Shown: piece after piece, positions 1 to 6,248 of the stretch
Layout of the letters: each line of letters starts with the position of its first letter
Position numbering within the stretch: position 1 is the stretch's first letter
NCBI GenBank assembly: GCA_002335945.1
Contig: DDDD01000133.1
Location: 1 to 6,361 of the forward strand
Direction: 5' to 3'
Length of the DNA: 6,361 nucleotides
From: Porticoccaceae bacterium UBA1989
GTDB taxonomy: Bacteria > Pseudomonadota > Gammaproteobacteria > Pseudomonadales > Porticoccaceae
Program-made: the position numbers and the translations under genes
Notes under the pieces: model-generated
Database searches by the model: none
Told to the model about the DNA's origin: nothing
Seen by the model: only the letters and a program-made list of their open reading frames with translations

Positions 1-933
1 CGCTCAACAGACCAGGTTATCCCTGCAGCCAATTTACAGTGGGCGCCATCAGACACTAGCAAATACTACATTAGCTATTCTGAAGGCTTCAAAAGCGGTG
101 GCTTTAACTCTGTAGATGATCAGAACCCTGAAATTGCAGCAGACGGAACGGTCCTACGTACTACTCCAGGTATTGGTTTTGAATATGACGATGAGAGTGC
201 AAGCTCGTTCGAAATCGGTGGTAAGCACGTTCTGATGGACGGCGCTATGAACTTGAACTGGGCATACTTCAACAGTGAGTATGAAGACCAGCAGGTATCG
301 ACCTTTGTAGGCTTGGGCTTTGTTGTTGCTAACGCTGCATCCTCTGAAATCCAGGGCATTGAGATGGATATGACGTGGCAAGCCACTGATGAACTTCGTC
401 TTGGCGTAGCCATGGCATTCCTCGATGGTAACTATGGCAACTTCGATGCTGCAGGTTGTACTGCAACTCAGGCATCTGCTCTGTTAGGTCTGGGCACATT
501 GACTTCTAGCTCTCCTGTCACCTCAGCAATGGGTTGTCAGCAGCAGTTCTTAGGTGATGGCTCAGCATCAGGTTCTTCTCAGGATATCTCTGGCGGTCAG
601 TTAGGTTCAGATTACTCCGGTTCGATCACAGCTGACTACATCAAGCCTCTGGACAACGGTCTAGTTTGGTTTGCCGGCCTTGATGTTAACTTTACTGACA
701 TGTACTACATGACTGGTGACTTGGATCCAATCGATATTCAGGAAGGTTTTGAGAAAATCAACATCCGTACTGGTATCCGTGGAGACAACTGGGACGTAAT
801 GCTATTCGGTCGTAACATTACCGATGAGATTACTGCTTCTGGTGCTGCTGACGTTCCTCTAGCCGGTGGTGCTCACTTTAGCTACATGGCGCGTGGTGCA
901 GTTTGGGGCGGTCGCTTCAGCTACAGCTTCTAA
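1..933 (+). CDS. TonB-dependent outer-membrane receptor, C-terminal 310 residues (5' end outside window)
   Basis: This is the C-terminal half of a TonB-dependent receptor, an outer-membrane beta-barrel that imports a ligand using energy from TonB-ExbB-ExbD. The frame is open from base 1 and ends at TAA 931-933, so the N-terminal plug and TonB box lie upstream. Evidence is the motif YISYSEGFKSGGFN at visible residues 23-36, which is typical of barrel strands in this family, alternating amphipathic strands throughout, and the terminal GGRFSYSF ending in Phe, the usual outer-membrane insertion signal. A Gly/Ser-rich loop (about residues 145-205) carries two Cys (codons 457-459 and 535-537), 26 residues apart, that could form a surface disulfide. 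Arg is mostly CGT and Gly mostly GGT, unlike the genes downstream, which fits high expression. The ligand cannot be inferred. A terminator follows, so it is probably transcribed apart from the downstream genes. Confidence 0.93.
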   Translation, partial: RSTDQVIPAANLQWAPSDTSKYYISYSEGFKSGGFNSVDDQNPEIAADGTVLRTTPGIGFEYDDESASSFEIGGKHVLMDGAMNLNWAYFNSEYEDQQVSTFVGLGFVVANAASSEIQGIEMDMTWQATDELRLGVAMAFLDGNYGNFDAAGCTATQASALLGLGTLTSSSPVTSAMGCQQQFLGDGSASGSSQDISGGQLGSDYSGSITADYIKPLDNGLVWFAGLDVNFTDMYYMTGDLDPIDIQEGFEKINIRTGIRGDNWDVMLFGRNITDEITASGAADVPLAGGAHFSYMARGAVWGGRFSYSF

Positions 934-954
934 ACCTGCTAGACAGTTAGATCT

Positions 955-986
955 AAAAAGGACGGGTATCCCCCGTCCTTTTTTTT
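955..986 (+). terminator. Rho-independent terminator of the TonB-dependent receptor gene
   Basis: AAAAAGGACGGG (955-966) pairs perfectly with CCCGTCCTTTTT (972-983) around a five-base loop, and a run of eight T spans 979-986. The GC core GGACGGG/CCCGTCC followed by the T tract is a textbook intrinsic terminator, 21 bases after the receptor stop codon. The A-rich left arm means it may also work partly on the opposite strand, but no gene converges on it here. Confidence 0.92.
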
Positions 987-1014
987 GCTTTCAAAAAAGT
1001 GCTCTGCTCTGAAG

Positions 1015-1071
1015 TGCACCTGCCAGAGGTGCACCTGCCAAAAAATGTACCTGCCAAAAAATGCACCTGTC
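1015..1071. repeat. Short imperfect tandem repeats, core TGCACCTGCC, four copies
   Basis: Four copies of a ten-base core lie at 1015-1024 (TGCACCTGCC), 1030-1039 (identical), 1046-1055 (TGTACCTGCC) and 1062-1071 (TGCACCTGTC), with start-to-start spacing of 15, 16 and 16 bases. Copies 3 and 4 are each preceded by a run of six A. A more degenerate unit (AAAAAAGTGCTCTGCTC, from 993) may be a fifth. The array sits between the receptor terminator and the start of the next gene. It could be slippage-generated filler or a set of protein-binding sites spaced one and a half helical turns apart; the sequence does not decide. Confidence 0.75.
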
Positions 1072-1091
1072 TGAAATTGCGATAGCTTTGA

Positions 1092-1120
1092 CTGATTCAG
1101 ACAGTGATTACCGATACAAT
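1092..1120 (+). promoter_or_regulatory. Weak sigma70-like promoter candidate for the parvulin-hupE gene set
   Basis: TACAAT (1115-1120) matches the -10 consensus at five of six positions. The hexamer 17 bases upstream is only CTGATT (1092-1097). A better -35-like TTGACT (1088-1093) is 21 bases away, which is too far. TATTAT (1126-1131) is another -10-like hexamer without a good partner. A promoter is expected in this gap because a strong terminator lies just upstream, but the exact site is uncertain. Confidence 0.3.
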
Positions 1121-1185
1121 ATCGCTATTATAAGACTCCACGCTTACGCAATAACAACCAGATCCCTAGAGAGATCAAAGGCACT

Positions 1186-2034
1186 ATGAGCGCAGCAACA
1201 CCTATCTTCCAATACTCCCTCAATGCTGGCCGCGCCCTCATAGCGCTTGCAGGGCTGAGTATTGCGCTGATTGGCTCAGACCTAAATTTCAAATCAATAG
1301 CAGCCACCGACAATGTTTTAGTCTCGGTGAATCAGCAGCCAATTACATTACAGCAACTTAATTTTGCCGCGCAGCGGATCACTGGTAGCTCTGCGGAAAA
1401 GCTTAATACAGAGCAGAAAAACACCATTGTTAAATTGTTGATCGATGAAGAGCTACTATTACAGCGCGCCGAGTTATTGGGCATAGCCAGCGCCGACCCA
1501 GGTATTCGCAAAGCCCTGGCACGGGCCGTTATTAGTCGGACCGTAACAGAGTTCTTAGACAGGCCCATTGATGAGCAACAGCTGCACACATTTTATCTTG
1601 AGCATCGAGCCCTATTTTCCCAACCGTTGCGCCTAGAGTTACAGGCCTATCAATTTGAGCACTTGGAGCAGGCACAGCAGGCTTTTGCGTCCGCTGAAAT
1701 TCCAACTGAGCAGCGCTCATTGCTGCCAGCCTCAGCTCTGCCCGCCCATATGCTGCGCCGCTACCTAGGTAACCCATTAGCTGATATAGCTCTAACCTTG
1801 GCCCCAGGCGAAACAAGTATGCCTATTCAGCGCCCAGATGGGGTTTACCTATTGCACCTTACTGCCAAACAGCCAGAGCGGCTTTCACCTCTCACCGAGG
1901 TTCGCCCTCAGGTTGAAGCTGAATATCGCCGCCGTGGGCGTGATATGGCGCTGCAAACGCGTCTTGTAACATTGCGCCAACAGGCACAGATTACGGTTGA
2001 CCGCGACCAGTTACTCGGGGTTAGTGATGAATAA
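1186..2034 (+). CDS. SurA/PpiC-like (parvulin-type) envelope protein, 282 aa, possibly non-catalytic
   Basis: This resembles periplasmic peptidyl-prolyl isomerases and chaperones of the SurA/PpiC type. Residues 15-31 are a hydrophobic signal or anchor segment. Residues 42-125 match a SurA-N-like helical chaperone region (VSVNQQPIT, then LIDEELLLQ at 85-93). Residues 130-230 are a diverged parvulin-like region, recognisable from ADIALTLAPGETSMPIQRPDGVYLLHL (199-225 in part), followed by a charged helical tail to 270. The segment where parvulins usually carry the first active-site His reads RLELQAYQF, so isomerase activity is doubtful and a chaperone role is more likely. The start at 1186 is preceded by AAAGG (1177-1181) at four bases, which is acceptable but close. 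The next gene overlaps its end by 8 bases, implying co-translation. I am confident of the family, less of the activity. Confidence 0.82.
   Translation: MSAATPIFQYSLNAGRALIALAGLSIALIGSDLNFKSIAATDNVLVSVNQQPITLQQLNFAAQRITGSSAEKLNTEQKNTIVKLLIDEELLLQRAELLGIASADPGIRKALARAVISRTVTEFLDRPIDEQQLHTFYLEHRALFSQPLRLELQAYQFEHLEQAQQAFASAEIPTEQRSLLPASALPAHMLRRYLGNPLADIALTLAPGETSMPIQRPDGVYLLHLTAKQPERLSPLTEVRPQVEAEYRRRGRDMALQTRLVTLRQQAQITVDRDQLLGVSDE
2017..2020 (+). promoter_or_regulatory. Ribosome-binding site that fixes the start of the small SurA-N-like gene
   Basis: GGGG lies six bases before ATG 2027, inside the last codons of the preceding gene. It supports ATG 2027 over the in-frame TTG at 1997, which would make the overlap 38 bases and add ten residues ahead of a clean hydrophobic N-terminus. 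The placement suggests translational coupling between the two genes. Confidence 0.55.
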
Positions 2035-2506
2035 CGCTGACAATCAAATCTCATTGAAAATTCTTGCATTGGGGGCTGTGCTGGGTATCGCTATTGCCCT
2101 GGCAGATGTATTGGGCACAGTCAGTACCACCAGCTGGTCCAACTCTAACCAGCCACTTTCGGCCTCGGTAATTGCTCGCGTAAACAGTACAGAGGTTCGC
2201 CTGCTGGAATACCAGCGCGCACTAAAAATGCTGGCCGACGACAGGCGCGATGCCATCACCGACCTTGATCGCGAACTCGTATTACAGCGCCTGATCGACG
2301 AAGAACTGCTTATACAGCAGGGTATTAACGCAGGCTTAGTACGCACAGATATGGCCGTGCGCACTGTAGTCCTGCAATCAATTCTGGCCGGCATAATGAC
2401 CGAGATAGAAGCCAGCGATGGCCAAGAGCAGGCCCTCGAAGATTATTTGACTCGCTTAAAAGCAACCGCCGATATCCAGTGGACTGCAGACTGGGGCCAG
2501 CTATGA
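2027..2506 (+). CDS. Small SurA-N-like membrane-anchored protein lacking a parvulin domain, 159 aa
   Basis: This is a paralog of the gene before it. Residues 48-127 align without gaps to residues 44-123 of that protein, with about 18 of 80 positions identical by eye, including the shared LIDEELL block (89-95) followed one residue later by Gln 97, and TE near the end of the match. Residues 10-30 form one hydrophobic anchor or signal segment. After residue 127 the protein goes almost directly to a short tail (LEDYLTRLKATADIQW, 137-152) that resembles the C-terminal tail of the larger protein (LVTLRQQAQITVD), so the roughly 130-residue parvulin-like middle is absent. It may bind the larger protein or a client as a chaperone-like subunit; this is inference. 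ATG 2027 is chosen over TTG 1997. Its TGA stop overlaps an ATG at 2503 (ATGA) inside a repeat array. Confidence 0.75.
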   Translation: MNNADNQISLKILALGAVLGIAIALADVLGTVSTTSWSNSNQPLSASVIARVNSTEVRLLEYQRALKMLADDRRDAITDLDRELVLQRLIDEELLIQQGINAGLVRTDMAVRTVVLQSILAGIMTEIEASDGQEQALEDYLTRLKATADIQWTADWGQL

Positions 2507-2526
2507 ACAGCCACGAGCACCTATGA
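2503..2526 (+). CDS. Possible 7-codon leader peptide MNSHEHL inside the repeats
   Basis: ATG 2503 overlaps the TGA stop of the preceding gene as ATGA and opens a seven-codon frame ending at TGA 2524-2526, which in turn overlaps the ATG at 2523. If used, it would pass a terminating ribosome from one frame to the next. There is no good Shine-Dalgarno sequence, and the product is probably irrelevant as a protein. It could equally be a by-product of the repeat sequence. Confidence 0.2.
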   Translation: MNSHEHL

Positions 2527-2606
2527 ACAGCCATGAGCGTATGAACAGCCATGAGGGCCTGTTAGCAGCCATGAGCGACTATGAACAGATGAGCGTTTAT
2601 GAATAG
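2523..2606 (+). CDS. Possible 27-codon coupling ORF made of repeats, overlapping the hupE start
   Basis: ATG 2523 opens a frame of 27 codons that begins MNSHERMNSHEG, so the peptide itself repeats MNSHE, and ends at TAG 2604-2606, five bases beyond the hupE start codon at 2599. Its upstream end overlaps the stop of the seven-codon frame in ATGA. A ribosome finishing here would be well placed to reinitiate at hupE. Translation is unproven; the frame may exist only because the repeats keep it open. A functional peptide is not suggested. Confidence 0.25.
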   Translation: MNSHERMNSHEGLLAAMSDYEQMSVYE

Positions 2607-3831
2607 CCTATCCCGCTTATTTCTATTTCTCTTGCTGCTGAGCCCCTTAAGTGAGGCCCATAATCGCAGCCAGTCATTCTCTCTATGGACCTTCGACGAG
2701 CAGCAAGTGAGCATGGTGTTTACCGTTAAAACTCGCGAAGTCACCCGTTTTCTGGCCGTTCAATCACAGACCCCAGAAAGTATTTTGCTCCGCCATCTGC
2801 AAGATAATATTCAGGTCCAGGGCAGCAATCAGCCCTGCCCCATTCAAGGGTTGGCTAAAATATTGCCCGCTGCTGCAGGCTATCTTCGTGCCAGTCTCAG
2901 CTTTAGCTGTACACCCGCCACAGCGGATACTAACAACAGCATTGAGCTCAATAGCTTTTTTGCCGTCGCCCCCTCCCATGTCCATTACGCTCGTATTGCT
3001 GTCGAGCAAGACAGCACTATTGATAGCCCCGCTTCCGTGGAATATCTATTTACCGACGCCGTACGCAGCCATCAACTCAGTCAGACTCAGCTAGCCACCA
3101 CCAACAGCCTGTATCGTACGATCAGTCAGTACGCGGCATTGGGCATGGAGCATATATTTGGCGGCATCGACCATATTGCTTTCTTGCTGGCCCTATTGCT
3201 TTTACTCCGCAGTCTGCGGGACGTAATCTGGATGGTGTCTGGGTTCACTGTCGGTCATAGCATCACGTTAAGTCTTGCAGTGATGGGTATTATCACGCCA
3301 GACACTTTGGTAATCGAAGCCGTTATAGGCTTTACGATTGCACTGGTTGCCGCAGAAAATATTGGTGCCCGGACCTCAGCCAATCGTCAAATTGCCCTAG
3401 TGTTTACCGCTGGCTTATTGGTTATGCTGCTGTGCGCTTTAATCTGGGGTATTGGCTTGGCAGTGCTCAGCTGTGTTGGCTTAATCATGTTTACCCTGGC
3501 CTATTTGCCGCAGTCCAGAGATCAGCAAAGTGCTATCGAGATGCGCCCAATACTGAGCCTAGCCTTTGGTTTAATTCATGGTTTTGGTTTTGCTCAGGTG
3601 TTGACTGAGATAGCCCTACCCAGCAACCAGCTGTGGCCAGCATTACTCGGCTTTAATCTGGGTGTGGAAATAGGTCAGCTAATCATTGTGGGCCTGGCTT
3701 GGTTAGTCGCCTATTGGATTGGCAAATCCCTACTGGAAAAAAATTCTACCCTGCTTATGGATATGGCATCTGCCCTACTCTGTGGGCTGGGCCTATACTG
3801 GTTTTTTGCCAGGAGTTACGGGGCTGCTTAA
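2599..3831 (+). CDS. HupE/UreJ-family membrane protein with N-terminal periplasmic domain, 410 aa
   Basis: HupE/UreJ proteins are inner-membrane proteins linked in characterised cases to nickel or cobalt transport. This longer type has an extra periplasmic domain and its substrate is not established. Residues 1-20 are a signal peptide ending SEA, so the mature chain would begin with His21. Residues 21-175 are a soluble beta-rich domain with Cys80 and Cys104 (possible disulfide) and an HVH at 127-129. About six or seven membrane helices fill 181-405. Family motifs are GMEHIFGGIDHIAF (182-195; His185, Asp191, His192), GFTVGHSITLS (215-225; His220), HGFGFA (327-332) and GFNLGVEIGQ (351-360). An in-frame TGA at 2590-2592 makes ATG 2599 the first usable start. 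The Shine-Dalgarno is weak (GAG at 2591-2593), so expression may depend on coupling through the upstream repeats. Family assignment is firm, transported ion unknown. Confidence 0.9.
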   Translation: MNSLSRLFLFLLLLSPLSEAHNRSQSFSLWTFDEQQVSMVFTVKTREVTRFLAVQSQTPESILLRHLQDNIQVQGSNQPCPIQGLAKILPAAAGYLRASLSFSCTPATADTNNSIELNSFFAVAPSHVHYARIAVEQDSTIDSPASVEYLFTDAVRSHQLSQTQLATTNSLYRTISQYAALGMEHIFGGIDHIAFLLALLLLLRSLRDVIWMVSGFTVGHSITLSLAVMGIITPDTLVIEAVIGFTIALVAAENIGARTSANRQIALVFTAGLLVMLLCALIWGIGLAVLSCVGLIMFTLAYLPQSRDQQSAIEMRPILSLAFGLIHGFGFAQVLTEIALPSNQLWPALLGFNLGVEIGQLIIVGLAWLVAYWIGKSLLEKNSTLLMDMASALLCGLGLYWFFARSYGAA

Positions 3832-3834
3832 AAT
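3806..3834 (+). promoter_or_regulatory. Sigma70-like promoter candidate for the DUF3604 gene, overlapping the end of hupE
   Basis: TTGCCA (3806-3811) and TAAAAT (3829-3834) each match consensus at five of six positions and are separated by 17 bases, the optimal spacing. Transcription would start near 3841, giving a leader of about 54 bases before ATG 3895. The -35 lies in the hupE coding sequence and the -10 includes its stop codon. The 63-base gap that follows is very A/T-rich and has two related stretches, ACGTTTAAAAAA (3835-3846) and ACGTTAAAAA (3864-3873), of unknown meaning. No terminator follows hupE, so read-through from upstream is also possible. Confidence 0.45.
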
Positions 3835-3894
3835 ACGTTTAAAAAATTAGAATAAATGATAGAACGTTAAAAATAATATTGAGAGGGGAAAAAG

Positions 3895-6225
3895 ATGTTA
3901 AAGCGGATATTAATAACCTTGTTTAGTTTGGCACTGGTGGTAGTCATTGTGTTTACTGGCAACGCGCCAGAACCCGTGTATAAATTGTTTCCAGGCTATT
4001 TTGCCGACCCCAACGACGCCTGGGAAGACTCACCCTTAGTCTTTGCCAAGGTCACCGAGGCTCGACTTCCAGAAGCGGTTACCGATGATCGCGGCAGTCG
4101 TCAAGCCAGTGCTCGGGAAGCGTTGGCCGTCGACCAAGACAAGCAGATACTCTTTGGTGATACCCATGTGCACACCACTAATTCCGCAGACGCCTTTATG
4201 TACAGCCTGCCGATGATGCACGGAGCCTCTGGCGCTTACCCGCCAGCCTATGCCTGCGACTATGCACGCTTTGTCTCCCAGCTCGACTTTTACTTTCTCA
4301 CCGATCACGCCGAGAGCTTCACCTACAGCCAATGGCGCGACGGCATAGATTCGGTACAGCAATGTAACCGTCTTGCTGGCGACCCACAGAATCCAGATAT
4401 TGCGGCGTTTATTGGTTGGGAGTGGACTCAGGTAGGCAAGGTCGCCGAAACCCATTACGGCCATCACAATGTATTATTTAAAAATGATGACCCAGATATG
4501 TTGCCCAGCCACCCTATCGCTGCAGTAGGTATGGGCGTGGCCACTATTGCTGCCCGTTCATCCGAGGGCAAGCAGTCTTCGCTACTGCGGTTAATTGATC
4601 CACGTCATCGTGGTTACTATGCCGCTTATAACAGCTGGGTTGGACAAATGGCCGCGACACCAGCCTGCGACCCAGATGTACCAAGTCCAGAACTACCGGC
4701 CAACTGCTACGAAAGCGCAGCAACCCCAGGGGAGTTATTTAGCAAACTCGACCAGTGGGGATTCGATAATATTGTTGTCCCCCATGGCACCAGCTGGGGC
4801 TTTTACACGCCACCTAATTCCAACTGGAAACATCAGCTAACCGCCGCGAATAACGACCCTGAAAAGACCAGACTCATCGAAGTCTATTCCGGTCATGGTA
4901 ACTCCGAAGCCTTCAGAGACTTTAGCGTGCGCCGCAAAGATGCCGAAGGCCTCTGGTACTGCCCAGAGCCACAGGCTAACTACCTGCCCTCTTGCTGGCA
5001 GGCCGGTGAAATTATTCGTGAGCGCTGTCTAGCCGCCGACTTTGATGTGGAGGAATGTGAAACACGCGCTATTGAAGCTCGGCATAATTTTGTTCAGGTC
5101 GATACCGTCTATGCCCATATGACCGTACCCGGCAGCACCCCTGAAGAATGGCTCGACTCAGGTCAGGCGCGTGATATGTACCTGCCCGCCTTTAACTATC
5201 GTCCACACAAGTCTGTGCAATATGGTTTAGCCTTGCAGAACCATGACGACCCAGAGAATCCTGAGCGTTATCGCTGGGGCTTTATCGCCTCGACCGATAC
5301 TCACTCCTCAAGAGCCGGCCATGGTTTTAAGCAGCAGCAGCGCACTAACACCACCGACTCCACCGGACCGCGAGATCAATTCTGGGGCGACATATTTGCC
5401 AGCTCTGCAGTGATCAGCGAGACCGCCCCGCAGTCATTGCGTGGGGATCAAATTGATCCAGTTAGCGCCAAACTCTATGCCTCTGAATTTGAACGCACCA
5501 CTTCATTTTTAAACACCGGTGGCCTGGCGGCCGTTCATACTGAAGGCCGCAGTCGCGACGCAATTTGGGATGCCATGAAACGCCGCGAGACCTACGGCAC
5601 CAGTGGTCACCGTATGTTGCTTTGGTTTGATCTACTGCAAAATGAAGATGAATCTTCTGCAAACACGGCACCTATAAAAAAGGTTCCAATGGGCAGTGCC
5701 GTGGCTCAGAGCACCAACCCACGCTTCCGTGCCAAGGTTGTTGGTTCATTTAAGCAGCTGCCCGGCTGCCCGGACTATGTGGTTGAAACATTAGAGGCCA
5801 AACGTCTCGACAAAATGTCACTGGGTGAATGCTATTACCCCTCAGACGAACGCTATCTGATTGAGCGCATTGAAGTGATTAAGATTCGTCCCCAGGCCTT
5901 TACTGATGAGAATGTGGCACAGCTGATCGAAGATAGCTGGCGCACCTTTGACTGCGAGCCCTCACCAGAAGGCTGCACCATCGAGTTTGAAGATCCAGAC
6001 TTTGCCGCAGAGGGTCGCGATGCGCTGTACTACATTCGCGCACTTGAAGAACCTGTCGCCACCATTAACGGCGGCAATCTGCGTACAACCTTTGATGACA
6101 ACGGTAACGCGATCGACACTGACCCCTGCTTTGGTGATTTTAGAGTGGCCGCTGAAGAAGACTGTAAACGTCCCGGTAGCCAGAGAGCCTGGTCTTCACC
6201 GATTTTTGTCGACTATAAAAAATAA
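3895..6225 (+). CDS. DUF3604-family protein, secreted or membrane-anchored, PHP-like metal-site motifs, 776 aa
   Basis: This is a full-length member of DUF3604, a family without an established reaction. Residues 5-21 are a hydrophobic signal or anchor, placing the rest in the periplasm. Motifs resemble those of PHP-type metallohydrolases: LFGDTHVHT (86-94; Asp89, His91, His93), FLTDHAE (134-140), GWEWT (174-178), HYGHHN (187-192), VVPHGTS (294-300), EVYSGHG (329-335) and ASTDTH (465-470; Asp468, His470). Together they could hold two or three metal ions. A further family-like block, [11 protein letters not shown] (563-573), follows, then a C-terminal part with many acidic residues. There are 14 Cys, an even number consistent with disulfides outside the cytoplasm. 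AGAGGGG (3882-3888) is a good ribosome-binding site six bases before ATG 3895. A hydrolase acting on an imported compound is a fair guess, but the substrate is unknown. The SDR gene starts 23 bases downstream, indicating co-transcription. Confidence 0.9.
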   Translation: MLKRILITLFSLALVVVIVFTGNAPEPVYKLFPGYFADPNDAWEDSPLVFAKVTEARLPEAVTDDRGSRQASAREALAVDQDKQILFGDTHVHTTNSADAFMYSLPMMHGASGAYPPAYACDYARFVSQLDFYFLTDHAESFTYSQWRDGIDSVQQCNRLAGDPQNPDIAAFIGWEWTQVGKVAETHYGHHNVLFKNDDPDMLPSHPIAAVGMGVATIAARSSEGKQSSLLRLIDPRHRGYYAAYNSWVGQMAATPACDPDVPSPELPANCYESAATPGELFSKLDQWGFDNIVVPHGTSWGFYTPPNSNWKHQLTAANNDPEKTRLIEVYSGHGNSEAFRDFSVRRKDAEGLWYCPEPQANYLPSCWQAGEIIRERCLAADFDVEECETRAIEARHNFVQVDTVYAHMTVPGSTPEEWLDSGQARDMYLPAFNYRPHKSVQYGLALQNHDDPENPERYRWGFIASTDTHSSRAGHGFKQQQRTNTTDSTGPRDQFWGDIFASSAVISETAPQSLRGDQIDPVSAKLYASEFERTTSFLNTGGLAAVHTEGRSRDAIWDAMKRRETYGTSGHRMLLWFDLLQNEDESSANTAPIKKVPMGSAVAQSTNPRFRAKVVGSFKQLPGCPDYVVETLEAKRLDKMSLGECYYPSDERYLIERIEVIKIRPQAFTDENVAQLIEDSWRTFDCEPSPEGCTIEFEDPDFAAEGRDALYYIRALEEPVATINGGNLRTTFDDNGNAIDTDPCFGDFRVAAEEDCKRPGSQRAWSSPIFVDYKK

Positions 6226-6248
6226 TTAAAAAACATAAGGACAATATT

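Larger units (their letters stand above)
2501..2608 (+). repeat. Tandem ~19-base repeats containing ATGAACAGCC, reaching into the hupE start
   Basis: Five imperfect units and a sixth partial one share the pattern TATGAACAGCCATGAGCG. They start near 2501, 2521, 2540, 2559 and 2579, and the partial one near 2598. Unit 4 reads TGTTAGCAGCC, unit 5 has lost the CC, and the last, TATGAATAGCC, contains the hupE start codon. Units 1, 2, 3 and 5 restate a start codon in the context TATGAACAG, preceded in most cases by a GAG that could act as a weak Shine-Dalgarno core. The first unit overlaps the stop codon of the upstream gene. The array most simply arose by duplication of the hupE initiation region, though its conservation and function are unknown. 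Confidence 0.85.

Noticed and set aside
1015..1071. CRISPR array
   Set aside because: Repeats are only ten bases with 5-6 base gaps and are imperfect; there are no spacers of CRISPR length and no cas genes.
1997..2026. Ten-residue N-terminal extension of the small SurA-N-like protein
   Set aside because: It would begin at TTG with no clear ribosome-binding site and a 38-base overlap; ATG 2027 has GGGG six bases upstream and gives a cleaner hydrophobic N-terminus.
1128..2552. Several minus-strand open frames of 60-116 residues opposite the parvulin-like genes
   Set aside because: Their composition reflects the complement of the real coding strand; none has a convincing start context or protein family.
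2501..2608. Insertion-sequence remnant or attachment site
   Set aside because: No inverted terminal repeats, target duplication or transposase fragment; the units are best explained by local tandem duplication of the hupE start region.
3832..3894. Intrinsic terminator after hupE
   Set aside because: The gap is A/T-rich and has no GC-containing hairpin followed by a T tract.
4036..4467. 143-residue open frame on the minus strand within the DUF3604 gene
   Set aside because: It lies wholly inside a well-supported gene on the other strand and shows no recognisable domain or signal.
6226..6248. Terminator or separate promoter before the SDR gene
   Set aside because: The gap is only 23 bases and contains nothing beyond the ribosome-binding site, so co-transcription is more likely.
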